From Bacteroidales bacterium (lineage in GTDB: Bacteria; Bacteroidota; Bacteroidia; Bacteroidales; Muribaculaceae): a DNA stretch of 64,000 nt. The first letter of the stretch is position 1. Each line of letters opens with the position of its first letter. Location of the stretch: the NCBI GenBank assembly GCA_014800795.1, contig JAAVFL010000025.1, forward strand, positions 37,469 to 101,468, in the 5' to 3' direction. The notes beneath the pieces were generated by a model. It was not told where the DNA came from, did not search any database, and saw nothing but the letters and a program-made list of their open reading frames with translations. Below are positions 18,311-27,469 of the stretch, piece after piece. Position numbers and translations under genes: made by a program.

Positions 18311-18949
18311 TCAGAGTTCGTCGATCTCACCTCCATTGCGTTCCATAATGGCAGCCGCCAGCGAATCGCCGGTCTGCACTATCGCAACCAGCGGATAAAG
18401 TTTGCGGGCTGCATCATAGTTGCGGCAATCCTCGAAGCTATTCTGGTTGACACCCCACGCTCCCATATGCCAGCGGATGGCAAGCATTTCATCGTCGCTG
18501 AGTTCCATTCCGCTGCATAAGGCCAGAATCACCGATTTCTCTCCATGGCCCATTGGGAAATTTCTGTAGGTAACCTTATATCCTTCAGAATCTTCCCATT
18601 GTCCTAAGGCATTTTTCTTTTTCTTCACCGAACGGCGGTAAATATCGGTTTTGCATATGTCGTGGAGCAACGAGGCTATTATTATGCTGTCACGGCTCAC
18701 CTCGGTGGCGAGCGATGGTTCCACCGTTTTCATACCCTCCCATACGGCCAGGGCGGCTTTACATGCGTTCAACGAATGCTGCGCCAGACCACCCTCTACA
18801 TTCAGATGGTGACCGGCTGATGCCGGGGCTTCGAAGAATCCCTGCCTTTCAAGGTCCTCGAGCATCCCGTCCACCCCTTCACGACCGGTTGACCGCAGAA
18901 GTGTCTCAAACTCTTCCTTACACACCTTGGCATCTATCTTTTCACTCAT
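18311..18949 (-). CDS. HD-domain phosphohydrolase-like protein
   Basis: A 212-residue soluble protein with a metal-dependent HD motif in SLLHDICKTDIYRR (about residues 113-126), preceded by the first-His region EGGLAQHSLNACKAALAV and followed by GHGEKSVILAL. The pattern matches HD superfamily hydrolases acting on nucleotides or phosphates. The product and substrate cannot be told from sequence alone. It is located between folB and rpoN with gaps of about 25 bases on either side, so probably in one transcript. Confidence 0.8.
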   Translation of the reverse strand: MSEKIDAKVCKEEFETLLRSTGREGVDGMLEDLERQGFFEAPASAGHHLNVEGGLAQHSLNACKAALAVWEGMKTVEPSLATEVSRDSIIIASLLHDICKTDIYRRSVKKKKNALGQWEDSEGYKVTYRNFPMGHGEKSVILALCSGMELSDDEMLAIRWHMGAWGVNQNSFEDCRNYDAARKLYPLVAIVQTGDSLAAAIMERNGGEIDEL

Positions 18950-18974
18950 TTCATTTCCGGTTTAGTTTTTATGC

Positions 18975-19337
18975 TCACCATTCCAGACATACGGATGCGC
19001 CGCTCATGGCTGCCGACACGGGTGGAGTTACTTTCACTACTTTCAGAAATCCGCCTCGCACATCAGGCCACTTTTCACATATTTCCTTCCTGAGTGCGAC
19101 AGCCACACTCTCGAGAAGATCGCGCGGTTCGGCCATTACCTCCTTCACCAGTCCGGCAAGTTCGGCATAGTTTACCGTAGAGGCTATATCATTGATATCC
19201 CTCTCATCCGTATCGTCTGCTATCTCATACCATACGCCTACACTTACCTCGAACATATTCCCGACTTTTCTCTCCTGAGGGAACATTCCGTGACGGGCAT
19301 GTACACGCTGGCGGTCTATTGCCACTGTGAGCCTCAT
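18975..19337 (-). CDS. folB: Dihydroneopterin aldolase
   Basis: FolB cleaves 7,8-dihydroneopterin to 6-hydroxymethyl-dihydropterin in folate synthesis. The 120-residue length is standard. The N-terminus reads VAIDRQRVHARHGMFPQERK, the family's usual opening with a conserved His-Gly and acidic residue. TVNYAELAGLVKEVM matches the TVDYxxL substrate-binding motif (Asp replaced by Asn). LLESVAVALRKEI matches the L(I/V)ExxA region. It lies 21 bases after the upstream lipoprotein gene. Confidence 0.92.
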   Translation of the reverse strand: MRLTVAIDRQRVHARHGMFPQERKVGNMFEVSVGVWYEIADDTDERDINDIASTVNYAELAGLVKEVMAEPRDLLESVAVALRKEICEKWPDVRGGFLKVVKVTPPVSAAMSGASVCLEW

Positions 19338-19358
19338 ATTCCTATAGCTGTCAGACAG

Positions 19359-20195
19359 TTATTCAGGCAGACGCGAAGCTGCGGTTGCAGCCTGCCGGCG
19401 GGCTATCTCAATAGTCTTCTCAAGTTTCTGACGCTGTACCTGATTATCGCGTGCGCGTATCAGAGCCCGGCTGTAATTATATGCGTTGGCAATGCCCTGA
19501 ACCTGGGCCGACGTTAGTTTCATTGTCTTCCCCTTCCCCCCTGTAAACTGCAAGGTTACCGGAGCCGACGGGTTGGCTTGAAGACTTGCCACTGTGGCAG
19601 CTCCGATGGTATCGCTCTGTTCGGGCGAGAACGTGATAACCTCTCCCCCTCCGATGCGATAGTTGCTTTCTCCGTCGTAAGCCAATTCAGGTGTGGAGGC
19701 GCTTCCGGCCGCACCGTTCACAGCTATAGCGGTATGCTTCACCGATGGATTTACGGAAGAAACTATATAGAACTGACCGATTTCCGATACGCGCGCCTCG
19801 ATTCCCGTTGAGTTCATGAACGATGGGTCATAGGCTTTTTCGTCAATCCAATATCCCTCTATCATTCCGGGAGTCTTGATCCATTTCAGGTGTGGTTTCA
19901 GATTCTCCATCGCCGACTTGTCTACAACATCGGTTGAATCTATCTGTGCGATACGTATAGTAGCAAGCTGTTCAATCGCCTGCGGACGGAGAACCATCCC
20001 CTCGCGCTGTATTTCCATCTCCCCGGGAAATCCTTTCTGGAGCGAATCAAGCAGAACAGTTGCGCGGGTATAATCCTGAGCCTCGAAAGCTTCGGTTGCA
20101 GCCGCCAGAAGGGCACGCGCCTGCGGATCTTCCTTATGTCCTGAACATGCCGCCAGAAGAAGTCCGGCCGACATAAGAGCCAATATCTGTTTCAC
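19359..20195 (-). CDS. Conserved Bacteroidetes lipoprotein of unknown function
   Basis: A 278-residue protein with a lipoprotein signal peptide and lipobox LLAAC (Cys at about residue 17). A TPR-like helical pair follows (ALLAAATEAFEAQDYTRATVLLDSLQ), then a beta-rich middle and a long C-terminal helix rich in Arg and Gln (about 235-275), which may be a coiled coil. The start codon is GTG; no in-frame ATG gives a sensible signal peptide. I do not recognise a named family. A minus-strand TAAATTTG at 20234-20241 may be its -10-like box. Confidence 0.65.
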   Translation of the reverse strand: MKQILALMSAGLLLAACSGHKEDPQARALLAAATEAFEAQDYTRATVLLDSLQKGFPGEMEIQREGMVLRPQAIEQLATIRIAQIDSTDVVDKSAMENLKPHLKWIKTPGMIEGYWIDEKAYDPSFMNSTGIEARVSEIGQFYIVSSVNPSVKHTAIAVNGAAGSASTPELAYDGESNYRIGGGEVITFSPEQSDTIGAATVASLQANPSAPVTLQFTGGKGKTMKLTSAQVQGIANAYNYSRALIRARDNQVQRQKLEKTIEIARRQAATAASRLPE

Positions 20196-20276
20196 TGTCG
20201 TATAATTTAATTTTGCGGAAGAATATCCTGCTGCAAATTTAGCGATTTTTCAGAAGAATCTTGCTATGCAGGCCGA

Positions 20277-22568
20277 TCAGTTTACACGCTCCACATCCTT
20301 AACACCCTTTACTGTGCCGATTTTCTTTATTAATGAACCGAGCATGCGTGTATCGGCTATACCGATAACGAGATGGCCTTGAAAAAGTCCGTCGTGTGAG
20401 TCGATCGATATACTGCGCAGACTCACATTTTTCTCCTTGTTTATTATAGAGGTGATATTGGTGACAATACCTATGTCATCACGTCCTACGACACGGAGGG
20501 TCACAGCGAACTGCTCACCTATTTTCCCGGACCATCGCGTGGTTATCATCCGGTATGGATAGCGCTCACGGATATTGCGGGCATTCGGGCAGTCGGTGCG
20601 GTGAATCTTTATCACACCCTCCGACGAGATGAATCCGAACACATCGTCGCCGTAGATAGGATTACAGCATTTTGCGAACTTATAGCTGATTCCCTTTATA
20701 TCATTGCCGATCACAAGCACATCCGACGATGGCATTCCGGCCTCGGGAGCGTCGGGGGACTGACGAAGGGTAAACTCTTCGGCCGATACGGGGGCGCTAT
20801 GCTGTTCGTTGTCTTTCACCGGAGCCTCGAATGTCATATATTTCTCGGCCACGGAGTTCACGTCGAGCCTTCCTTCGGCGATATCGCTGAAGAAATCGGT
20901 TGAATTCTTGAAACCGAGTTTCTTAATCAGGCGGCTTAGTGTCGATTCCTCAAGGTCAATCTTACGGTTTTTAAAACGCCGTTCAAGCAATTCGCGGCCC
21001 AGATCGGCTGTGCGCCCCTGCTGTTCCTTCAGCGTCTGACGTATTTTGGAGCGGGCCTTGGAAGTAACCACATAGTTGAGCCAGTCGGCTTTAGGCTGTT
21101 GCGACGATGAGGTCTGTATCTCCACAGTATCGCCGCTGCGCAGCTTATAGGTGATCTTCTCGTTTTTGCCGTTCACACGCCCGCCTACACACGAACATCC
21201 CAGACGTGAATGGATATTGAAGGCGAAATCGAGCAGCGATGCTCCGGCCGGCAGACGATACAGGTCCCCTTTCGGGGTGAATACGAACACCTCCTTATCG
21301 TAGATATCCATTTTGAAATTGCGCATCAGCTCAAGCGGACCGGAATGAGCCGTTTCCAGAATGTCGCGCACATTGTTCATCCATGCATCCAGATTGCTCT
21401 CGCTCTTTATGCCCTTATAGCGCCAGTGAGCGGCAAGACCCTTTTCAGCCACAAGATCCATGCGCCGTGTACGGATCTGAACCTCCACCCATTTTCCCTC
21501 GGGACCGGCCACCGTTATATGCAGCGACTCGTATCCGTTCGATTTCGGAATACTGATCCAGTCTTTCATGCGCGACGGATTGGGCTGATACATATCGGTA
21601 ATAACCGAATATACCATCCAGCAGTCACTCTTCTCCTTCTCGGGAGGAGTATCAAGTATGATGCGTATTGCAAACAGGTCGTAGATATGGTCGATATCGT
21701 TTTTCTGCTTGCGCATTTTGTTCCATATGGAGAATATCGATTTGGTGCGCCCCTTGATATCGAATTTCAACCCCATTCCCTCGAGTTTCTCCTTGATTGG
21801 CCCGATAAACGATTCGATATACGCATCGCGGGCATTCTTGCGTTCGTTAAGCTGACGTGCTATCGAGGTATATGTGGCACGGTCGGTATACTTCAGCGAC
21901 ATATCCTCGAGTTCCGACTTGATGGAATACAGGCCGAGACGGTGGGCAAGCGAGGCATACAGATAGTTGGCCTCATACGCCACATCGCGCACCAGCTTCT
22001 CGTTCGGATGATGATTGATCGCCTTCATAAGCACAAGGCGATCCACTATCATGATGATTATCACACGTATATCATCGGCGAACGTCATCAGAAGCCTCCG
22101 GAAGTTCTCGCTTTCCACCGCCACTCCACCGCGTTCGTATAGCGACGAAACCTTAAGCAGACCGCGAACCATCCGGGCGATATCCTCGCCCCATCTCTCC
22201 TCCACCTCTTCGGCCGTATGGTGGCCCGTCAGACAGAGGGGATAGAGCAATATGGCGATTACCATATGGCGGTCAGGGCTCACACTGCGGCACAACTCTG
22301 CGGCGGTGGCCAGGCTCCGCAGAAGCGAGGAATTGCCGAACTTGTCGCGACGGAAATGTCCCTCCCGTTCCGAAGTTGTCATAATCGCGCGCAATCCGCT
22401 GATATCCTCAGCCGAAACATCTCCCATATCCACTGCGAACCCAAGCAACTCACGGTATACACCGGGAAGCCGACGGAGTTCATCATCTCTGAGACGATTG
22501 GCGGCAATCTGCTCTTCGGTCAGGGAGACCGGGGAGATACCTGACGATATTTTTTCTTTGTCGCTCAT
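20277..22568 (-). CDS. RelA/SpoT-family (p)ppGpp synthetase with degenerate hydrolase domain
   Basis: This 763-residue protein has the full long-RSH plan. The N-terminal HD-like hydrolase domain (about 60-210) is followed by a synthetase domain (about 270-385; GRTKSIFSIWNKM, ISIPKSNGYESLH, VEVQIRT). TGS (about 425-485) and C-terminal ACT (about 685-760) domains follow, plus a zinc-finger-like KFAKCCNPIYGDD. The HD motif, normally LLHD, reads LLYP (about 107-110), and the later DRLHNMRT-like motif reads DRLVLMKA (about 176-183). It should therefore make but not degrade (p)ppGpp. The RXKD motif (RMKD, about 333-336) is retained. This suggests a RelA-like role in the stringent response with a separate hydrolase elsewhere. 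Confidence 0.9.
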   Translation of the reverse strand: MSDKEKISSGISPVSLTEEQIAANRLRDDELRRLPGVYRELLGFAVDMGDVSAEDISGLRAIMTTSEREGHFRRDKFGNSSLLRSLATAAELCRSVSPDRHMVIAILLYPLCLTGHHTAEEVEERWGEDIARMVRGLLKVSSLYERGGVAVESENFRRLLMTFADDIRVIIIMIVDRLVLMKAINHHPNEKLVRDVAYEANYLYASLAHRLGLYSIKSELEDMSLKYTDRATYTSIARQLNERKNARDAYIESFIGPIKEKLEGMGLKFDIKGRTKSIFSIWNKMRKQKNDIDHIYDLFAIRIILDTPPEKEKSDCWMVYSVITDMYQPNPSRMKDWISIPKSNGYESLHITVAGPEGKWVEVQIRTRRMDLVAEKGLAAHWRYKGIKSESNLDAWMNNVRDILETAHSGPLELMRNFKMDIYDKEVFVFTPKGDLYRLPAGASLLDFAFNIHSRLGCSCVGGRVNGKNEKITYKLRSGDTVEIQTSSSQQPKADWLNYVVTSKARSKIRQTLKEQQGRTADLGRELLERRFKNRKIDLEESTLSRLIKKLGFKNSTDFFSDIAEGRLDVNSVAEKYMTFEAPVKDNEQHSAPVSAEEFTLRQSPDAPEAGMPSSDVLVIGNDIKGISYKFAKCCNPIYGDDVFGFISSEGVIKIHRTDCPNARNIRERYPYRMITTRWSGKIGEQFAVTLRVVGRDDIGIVTNITSIINKEKNVSLRSISIDSHDGLFQGHLVIGIADTRMLGSLIKKIGTVKGVKDVERVN

Positions 22569-22590
22569 TGTTCAACATTTAAGTCGTTTG

Positions 22591-22611
22591 TTAGTCAACA
22601 ACGTTGACTAA
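22591..22611. promoter_or_regulatory. Inverted repeat in the rel leader region
   Basis: TTAGTCAAC-AAC-GTTGACTAA, two perfect 9-base arms, lies 23 bases upstream of the rel ATG and about 90 bases downstream of the MlaF-like stop. It could be an operator or a weak terminator; there is no T-run. Confidence 0.35.
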
Positions 22612-22697
22612 AGTTCCGTTCACTTTCGCCCGGTTTTCAGAGTATGTTCAGCTTAAAACTATTTAATCCGGATTTAAAAAAAACCGACACACACCCA

Positions 22698-23477
22698 TCA
22701 GTCCCGCTCATTCTCACCCTGTGAGATAATATAATCCTTCACCTCCTGGAACAGGCGGGTTGCGAACACAAAATCGTTGAGAGCCTCGTTGGAAATGGTA
22801 AAAATCCGATTTTTATCCCCAACCCATTCGCGATGTCCCTTGTTGAGGAACACGATATTGTCACCGATACCCAACACTGAGTTCATATCGTGGGTATTGA
22901 TTATTGTAGTGATATCATACTCCACCGTGATGTCGTGCAGAAGTTCATCGATCAGAATAGATGTCTTAGGGTCAAGACCGGAGTTCGGCTCATCGCAGAA
23001 CAGATACCGGGGGTTAAGCGCTATGGCGCGCGCTATAGCTACTCGTTTCTGCATACCGCCTGAAATCTCCGACGGATATTTGCTCTCCGCCCCGCCGAGA
23101 TTCACACGGTTTATACAGAAATGGGCGCGCTCAAGCTGCTCCTCGCGGCTTTTGTCAGAGAACATCATAAGGGGGAACATCACGTTGCCCAACACGGTCT
23201 CCGAATCGAAAAGCGCCGATCCCTGGAACAACATACCTATCTCGTGACGCAGACGTTTTGTCTGACGGTCGGTCATCTTCAGCAGATCGCGTCCGTCATA
23301 CAGAATCTCCCCCTTATCGGGACGTACGAGACCGACAATCGATTTCATCAGAACCGTTTTGCCCGAACCGCTCTGACCGATTATCAGATTTGTCTTCCCC
23401 GAATAGAACTTCGCGCTCACATCGTGGAGAATAGTCTTTCCGTCGAAAGATTTCGTTATATTCTTAACTTCGATCAT
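22698..23477 (-). CDS. ABC ATPase of an MlaFE-type lipid transporter
   Basis: A 259-residue ATPase with Walker A GQSGSGKTV, signature SGGMQKRVAIARAI and Walker B YLFCDEPNSGLDP, the pattern of MlaF. INTHDMNSVLGIGDNI contains the switch His. It overlaps the permease gene by 4 bases. MlaF-MlaE complexes energise phospholipid (or sterol-like lipid) movement between inner and outer membranes with an MCE protein (MlaD). No MCE-domain gene is adjacent here. Confidence 0.9.
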   Translation of the reverse strand: MIEVKNITKSFDGKTILHDVSAKFYSGKTNLIIGQSGSGKTVLMKSIVGLVRPDKGEILYDGRDLLKMTDRQTKRLRHEIGMLFQGSALFDSETVLGNVMFPLMMFSDKSREEQLERAHFCINRVNLGGAESKYPSEISGGMQKRVAIARAIALNPRYLFCDEPNSGLDPKTSILIDELLHDITVEYDITTIINTHDMNSVLGIGDNIVFLNKGHREWVGDKNRIFTISNEALNDFVFATRLFQEVKDYIISQGENERD

Positions 23478-24223
23478 TGCAGCAGGAGTTTTGTTAGGAT
23501 TACGTCGAACAGCAGAATCAGGATACTGCTCGACACAACGGCGTTCGTACTCGCTTTTCCCACCTCAAGGGCGCCACCCTTCACGTTATATCCGAAATAC
23601 GACGACACTGACGCTATTATAAAGGCGAATACCACCGATTTAATGATTCCGTACCACACATACCATTCGTTAAACAATGCCTGAATGCCGTAAAGATAAC
23701 GCGAAACACTGATCAGATCAGTAAACACTGCCACAAGCCAGCCTCCGGCCAGCGACGTCGCGATACAGAAAACGACCAGAACCGGCATGAACCCTACAAA
23801 TCCCACAATCTTAGGCAACACCAGATAATTCGTGGAGTTGACACCCATTATATCAAGGGCATCGATCTGTTCGGTCACGCGCATGGTTCCGATTTCGGAA
23901 GCTATGCTCGATCCGACCTTTCCGGCCAGAATCAGACACATGATTGAATTTGAAAACTCCAGAAGTACGATATCGCGCGTCGCAAGCCCTACCGTATACG
24001 CCGGCAACATCGGCGATTCGAAATTGAGCTGCATCTGTATGATACACACTGCACCTATGAAAACCGATACCACCATTACCAGAGGTATGGAGTCGATACC
24101 AAGCTTCATAACCTCCTTTACCGTACGGCGTGCGAATACCCCCCATCTGTCGGGCAATCCGAACGCCCGTTTCAGAAACAGCGTGTATTTACCCAGATCC
24201 TCAAGCGCTTTTGTCAATATCAT
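23474..24223 (-). CDS. MlaE-type permease
   Basis: A 249-residue membrane protein of the MlaE/DUF140 family with about five membrane segments. It contains the family stretches FIGAVCIIQMQLNF and EIGTMRVTEQIDALDIMGVN, the latter being the conserved cytoplasmic coupling region. It is the upstream partner of the MlaF-like ATPase, with a 4-base overlap. A role in inner-membrane lipid transport for outer-membrane maintenance follows from the family. Confidence 0.9.
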   Translation of the reverse strand: MILTKALEDLGKYTLFLKRAFGLPDRWGVFARRTVKEVMKLGIDSIPLVMVVSVFIGAVCIIQMQLNFESPMLPAYTVGLATRDIVLLEFSNSIMCLILAGKVGSSIASEIGTMRVTEQIDALDIMGVNSTNYLVLPKIVGFVGFMPVLVVFCIATSLAGGWLVAVFTDLISVSRYLYGIQALFNEWYVWYGIIKSVVFAFIIASVSSYFGYNVKGGALEVGKASTNAVVSSSILILLFDVILTKLLLQ

Positions 24224-24328
24224 CGCAGAAAAATAATTTTAGATCCCTTGTTCATAATCATAGCGATACGCTGCGCATCCGGTTCTAAACCCATACCCGG
24301 ACACAGCGGCACATCATACCGGAATAGC

Positions 24329-24364
24329 AAAAAAGACGAATCAGGAAACAATGCCCGATTCGCC
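24329..24364 (-). terminator. Terminator of tRNA-Ala
   Basis: On the minus strand an 11-base-pair stem (with G-U pairs) encloses an 8-base loop and is followed by TTTTTT (24329-24334). It begins 3 bases after the tRNA CCA. Confidence 0.8.
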
Positions 24365-24366
24365 TT

Positions 24367-24443
24367 TGGTGGAGTACAGCGGACTCGAACCGCTCACCTC
24401 GACACTGCCAGTGTCGCGCTCTAGCCAGATGAGCTAGTACCCC
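24367..24443 (-). tRNA. tRNA-Ala (anticodon GGC)
   Basis: The minus strand folds as a complete cloverleaf of 77 bases. The acceptor GGGGTAC pairs with GTACTCC, the D-arm contains AGCTCATCTGGCTAGAGC, the anticodon stem-loop is CGACA-CTGGCAG-TGTCG with anticodon GGC, and the T-loop is GGTTCGAGTCC. The CCA end is encoded. It lies between the Mla genes and the polysaccharide utilisation locus. Confidence 0.93.
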
Positions 24444-24488
24444 GGATTTGCACCGCAGGGAAAAATATTAAGCTTCCCTTTTGCGGTA

Positions 24489-24520
24489 CAAAGTTAATCA
24501 AGAGTTTCGGAATATGCAAG
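24489..24520 (-). promoter_or_regulatory. Promoter of tRNA-Ala
   Basis: On the minus strand: CTTG, 20 bases, TAACTTTG. The downstream box is exact; the upstream box differs from TTTG by one base. The start would be near 24482, about 39 bases before the tRNA. Confidence 0.6.
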
Positions 24521-24608
24521 AGCATACTACCGATTTTTTAGCAGATATGGGCTCTTTTATGGTGTTTTCCGGATAAAGAAGCTGTATAACTGCCCGTCGG
24601 CCTCCAAA

Positions 24609-26189
24609 TTATTTTCCGAGGGTCAGCTTCTTGCCACCTACGATATAGAGCCCTCGTGGAAGCCGGTGCTCCACATCCGACAGATGCCCGAGCGCCACAC
24701 CGGCCAGATTATATACCATGTCGGAAAGTGGCGAAGCGATATCGGCATTCACCTCCGCTACTCCGGCCTTCGCTATGAGATTCATATTGTAGACCGCAAG
24801 CATGGCATACTCCGACGCGAATGCAAACTGATGGAACGGTTTGGTGACAGTTTCCGTTCCCCAACCGTTCAGCAGATGAATCGGAAGCATATCATCGCGG
24901 TTATGGTTCTCGAACGCATAGTCGAGCGTTGTCTGGAAACCGTTAAGCCCGTTGGAGGCCGATGAATTGTCGCAATAAGGAGCGGCATCCACATAACTGC
25001 GCATCAGAACATCGTTGAACCACGTCAGGAATCCGTTCTCAGCCGTATCGTCGGTCTTGAAATCGTAACAATTATAAGCCCTCTTGTAGGCCGCGAACTG
25101 GTTCAGCGCGCCTTTGGCCGACTTGCTTAGCTCGGTGCGGAAACGCTCCTCTCCGGTTACACGATATAGCTCCGCTGCTCCGGCTATCATCGTACCCGTG
25201 TTGTAGGGATAGTATGAGCCTACCGCTCCCCCGCAGTCAACATGCTGGCGATAACCACGGCTCACGATTATTTTGCCGTCGGCACCCATCATGTCGTAAT
25301 ACACTCCGCTTTGAGAATTCATAAGTTTCTTCACCTGCCAGTCATACACCTTGCGGGCGAAATCGAGATAATGCTGCGAACGGTCGAGAGTAAGCTTCAC
25401 CACTTTGTCGCTCTCGTTGCGGGTGGCGAATTCAAGCGACTCTCCGCTGTCTTTGTATATATCACTGAGCCATACAAGAGGCTGTATGATGGGCGCGTTG
25501 CTACATGCATGCTTCGAGTTGTAGCCGGGTCCCCAGGTGATGCCGCCGTATTCCTCACCATTGTCATCATGCCAGCAATCCCATCCGTCGAGAACATAGT
25601 CGGTAAGATAAGTCGCAAGTTCCAGATACTCCTCGTTGTCAAGAATTCTGTAGGCGCGTACAAGTTCGCGGGCAAGCCACATCTGGTCATCATATACGTT
25701 GAGAATACCCGTCACGTTTGCTCCACCTCGGCTTCCCGAGCGGGGCACTGCATAGGGCTTGCTCTCCTTGTTGGAAGTCGCATACGACGAAAGGCGGTAA
25801 GTTCCCCGGTAATATTCAAGATTGTCGATCAGAACATTCAGCTGATCGGCATATTTTTCAAAATTGTCGCTGTATATTTCCGGATCAGTCTCCTTTACGG
25901 CTTCCAATGCCTCCAGAAGAGAGCAGTGAGCCTCTACGGCAGCCGTCAGAGGCCAGATATCCGAAGGCCCGCTAACCTCGCCTGTCGCTGTGTTGTAGCG
26001 GTCGGCCATATAAAGATTGTTGCGCGACCCTTTCATGGTCTTGCTCCATGAAGCGTCGATCAGTGCCATCGCACGGTTCACATTCCGCACGGCAAGCTCA
26101 GCATCACCCTCCGGCGTGGCACCGGATGAGGCAAAGGCAGCCATGGCGATTGCGGCCGGCACAAAAAGTTTTCGTAGAATTTCAGTCAT
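24609..26189 (-). CDS. GH76 endo-alpha-1,6-mannanase, secreted
   Basis: A 526-residue enzyme with a signal peptide (about residues 1-24) and an (alpha/alpha)6-barrel of GH76. The catalytic Asp pair is visible at residues 167-168 in NVYDDQMWLARELVRAY, followed by GGITWGPGYNSKHACSNAP. GH76 enzymes cut the alpha-1,6-mannan backbone of fungal mannans. The C-terminal 35 residues (VYNLAGVALGHL, then LPRGLYIVGGKKLTLGK) form a short tail also present on the 914-residue protein of this locus. This is probably a sorting or anchoring signal related to type IX secretion. The start codon lies inside an 18-base tandem repeat. Confidence 0.88.
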   Translation of the reverse strand: MTEILRKLFVPAAIAMAAFASSGATPEGDAELAVRNVNRAMALIDASWSKTMKGSRNNLYMADRYNTATGEVSGPSDIWPLTAAVEAHCSLLEALEAVKETDPEIYSDNFEKYADQLNVLIDNLEYYRGTYRLSSYATSNKESKPYAVPRSGSRGGANVTGILNVYDDQMWLARELVRAYRILDNEEYLELATYLTDYVLDGWDCWHDDNGEEYGGITWGPGYNSKHACSNAPIIQPLVWLSDIYKDSGESLEFATRNESDKVVKLTLDRSQHYLDFARKVYDWQVKKLMNSQSGVYYDMMGADGKIIVSRGYRQHVDCGGAVGSYYPYNTGTMIAGAAELYRVTGEERFRTELSKSAKGALNQFAAYKRAYNCYDFKTDDTAENGFLTWFNDVLMRSYVDAAPYCDNSSASNGLNGFQTTLDYAFENHNRDDMLPIHLLNGWGTETVTKPFHQFAFASEYAMLAVYNMNLIAKAGVAEVNADIASPLSDMVYNLAGVALGHLSDVEHRLPRGLYIVGGKKLTLGK

Positions 26190-26222
26190 AAGATATTATA
26201 TATTCATAAGATATTATATATT
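26187..26222. repeat. Tandem 18-base repeat over the GH76 start codon
   Basis: CATAAGATATTATATATT occurs twice in perfect tandem (26187-26204 and 26205-26222). On the minus strand the inner copy contains the GH76 start codon. The outer copy supplies a second ATG that reads only three codons before a stop. Confidence 0.85.
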
Positions 26223-26254
26223 ATGAAGACTCCGGTATCGTGATTTTATAAGCA

Positions 26255-26302
26255 ACTTAGAGTGTGTTCCTTCACACGCAGTGTCGGAAACACACTCTAA
26301 GT
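26255..26302 (-). terminator. Hairpin between the SusE-position gene and GH76
   Basis: A 14-base-pair stem (26255-26268 with 26289-26302) lies 27 bases after the stop of the preceding lipoprotein gene, with no long T-run. It may partly separate GH76 from the susCD operon. Confidence 0.55.
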
Positions 26303-26328
26303 CAACTTAGTATGTTCAGACTATGAGA

Positions 26329-27417
26329 TTAGTCCCAGATAATCTGATCCTCCTCAGGCATCTGAGTGTTGAGCTTGCGCTCCATAGTCATGGTACCAGC
26401 AACCTTATAGATGATCGCGCTGCCCGGAGCAGTCTTTGTATCGGTATAGTAATATTCTATATCCTGAACAATCATCGTACGGCGCACGATATATGTCTGA
26501 ACTGCATCCTCGGATTCAAGAATCTTGTAGCTTGCTTCACCAACCTGTTCGAAGTTAAGTTCCGGATTCTCAGAGCTATCGACATACATACGGCATGTAC
26601 CGCATTCCTTGACGTCAGTCGAGGGAACGAAAGTCTCATCCTTTTCGAACTCGGCGTAGATTCGGAAATTACGACGGAGAAGACTCTTTTCATCGTTGTT
26701 TCCGGCATAGAAGAACACCTTGTTCTGACCGCAGGCATAAGTCTGAACGGTTGACAAACCGGCCGACACACCTTCGTCAGCATGATCCTCTGTCACGATA
26801 TTGTACAGAAGGTTTCCGGCCTGATATATTCCGGAGAAATCTGTATAGGGCAACAGACGAAGCATCGCAGTAGCATAGTTCTTGCGGGGGTTACGTTCAT
26901 AACCTGCTCCGGGAGCTACGGTAATAGGAAGTATGTAACGGTCTATCTGATCGAAACCGGGGTCTGCGAAATCAACCTTGATGTTGAGCAGAGCGGAATT
27001 CTGACCCTTCGGGATGTACACAGTTGAAGGAACTTCCGTGAAATCCCACATATCGTGGTAATAGACCTCGGAACGATGACCGAAACGCTCTACATTAAGG
27101 ATATCCAATGTATCTGAATGAGCGATATTCACCGTCTTGTCATTGGGATTGTCCAGCGACCCGGCAATAAGCACGGGAAGCTGATAGTGGGACATACCTT
27201 CCTGACCGTATAACGGCTGGCCGTTCTCATCCACACGTGTATAGGGTACGTAAACCGTAGTCACACCTACAGCAGTGCCTTGTGTATCAAGGGGTGCCTT
27301 GAAGCTTACAAAGTCTTTGTATTGCTCTTCCTTCCAATCGTCGTTGCAGGAGGTCAGCGCAGGCATCGCCACTGCCGCCAACAGGCCAAAAGAGAATATT
27401 GATTTGATCTTAAACAT
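26329..27417 (-). CDS. Surface glycan-binding lipoprotein in the SusE position
   Basis: A 362-residue lipoprotein: signal peptide with lipobox ALTSC (Cys about residue 24) followed by NDDWKEEQ, an acidic stretch of the kind that marks surface export in Bacteroidetes. An N-terminal beta-sandwich (about 35-170) and a C-terminal barrel-like domain (about 190-360) resemble the DUF1735/DUF4361-type proteins that follow SusD in mannan and glycan loci; this family call is tentative. It lies 52 bases after susD. The likely role is glycan capture at the cell surface. Confidence 0.65.
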   Translation of the reverse strand: MFKIKSIFSFGLLAAVAMPALTSCNDDWKEEQYKDFVSFKAPLDTQGTAVGVTTVYVPYTRVDENGQPLYGQEGMSHYQLPVLIAGSLDNPNDKTVNIAHSDTLDILNVERFGHRSEVYYHDMWDFTEVPSTVYIPKGQNSALLNIKVDFADPGFDQIDRYILPITVAPGAGYERNPRKNYATAMLRLLPYTDFSGIYQAGNLLYNIVTEDHADEGVSAGLSTVQTYACGQNKVFFYAGNNDEKSLLRRNFRIYAEFEKDETFVPSTDVKECGTCRMYVDSSENPELNFEQVGEASYKILESEDAVQTYIVRRTMIVQDIEYYYTDTKTAPGSAIIYKVAGTMTMERKLNTQMPEEDQIIWD

Positions 27418-27469
27418 GATATAAAGATTAAGCTGTTTAATATTTGGTTAAAACCAATATTTATGTTAA

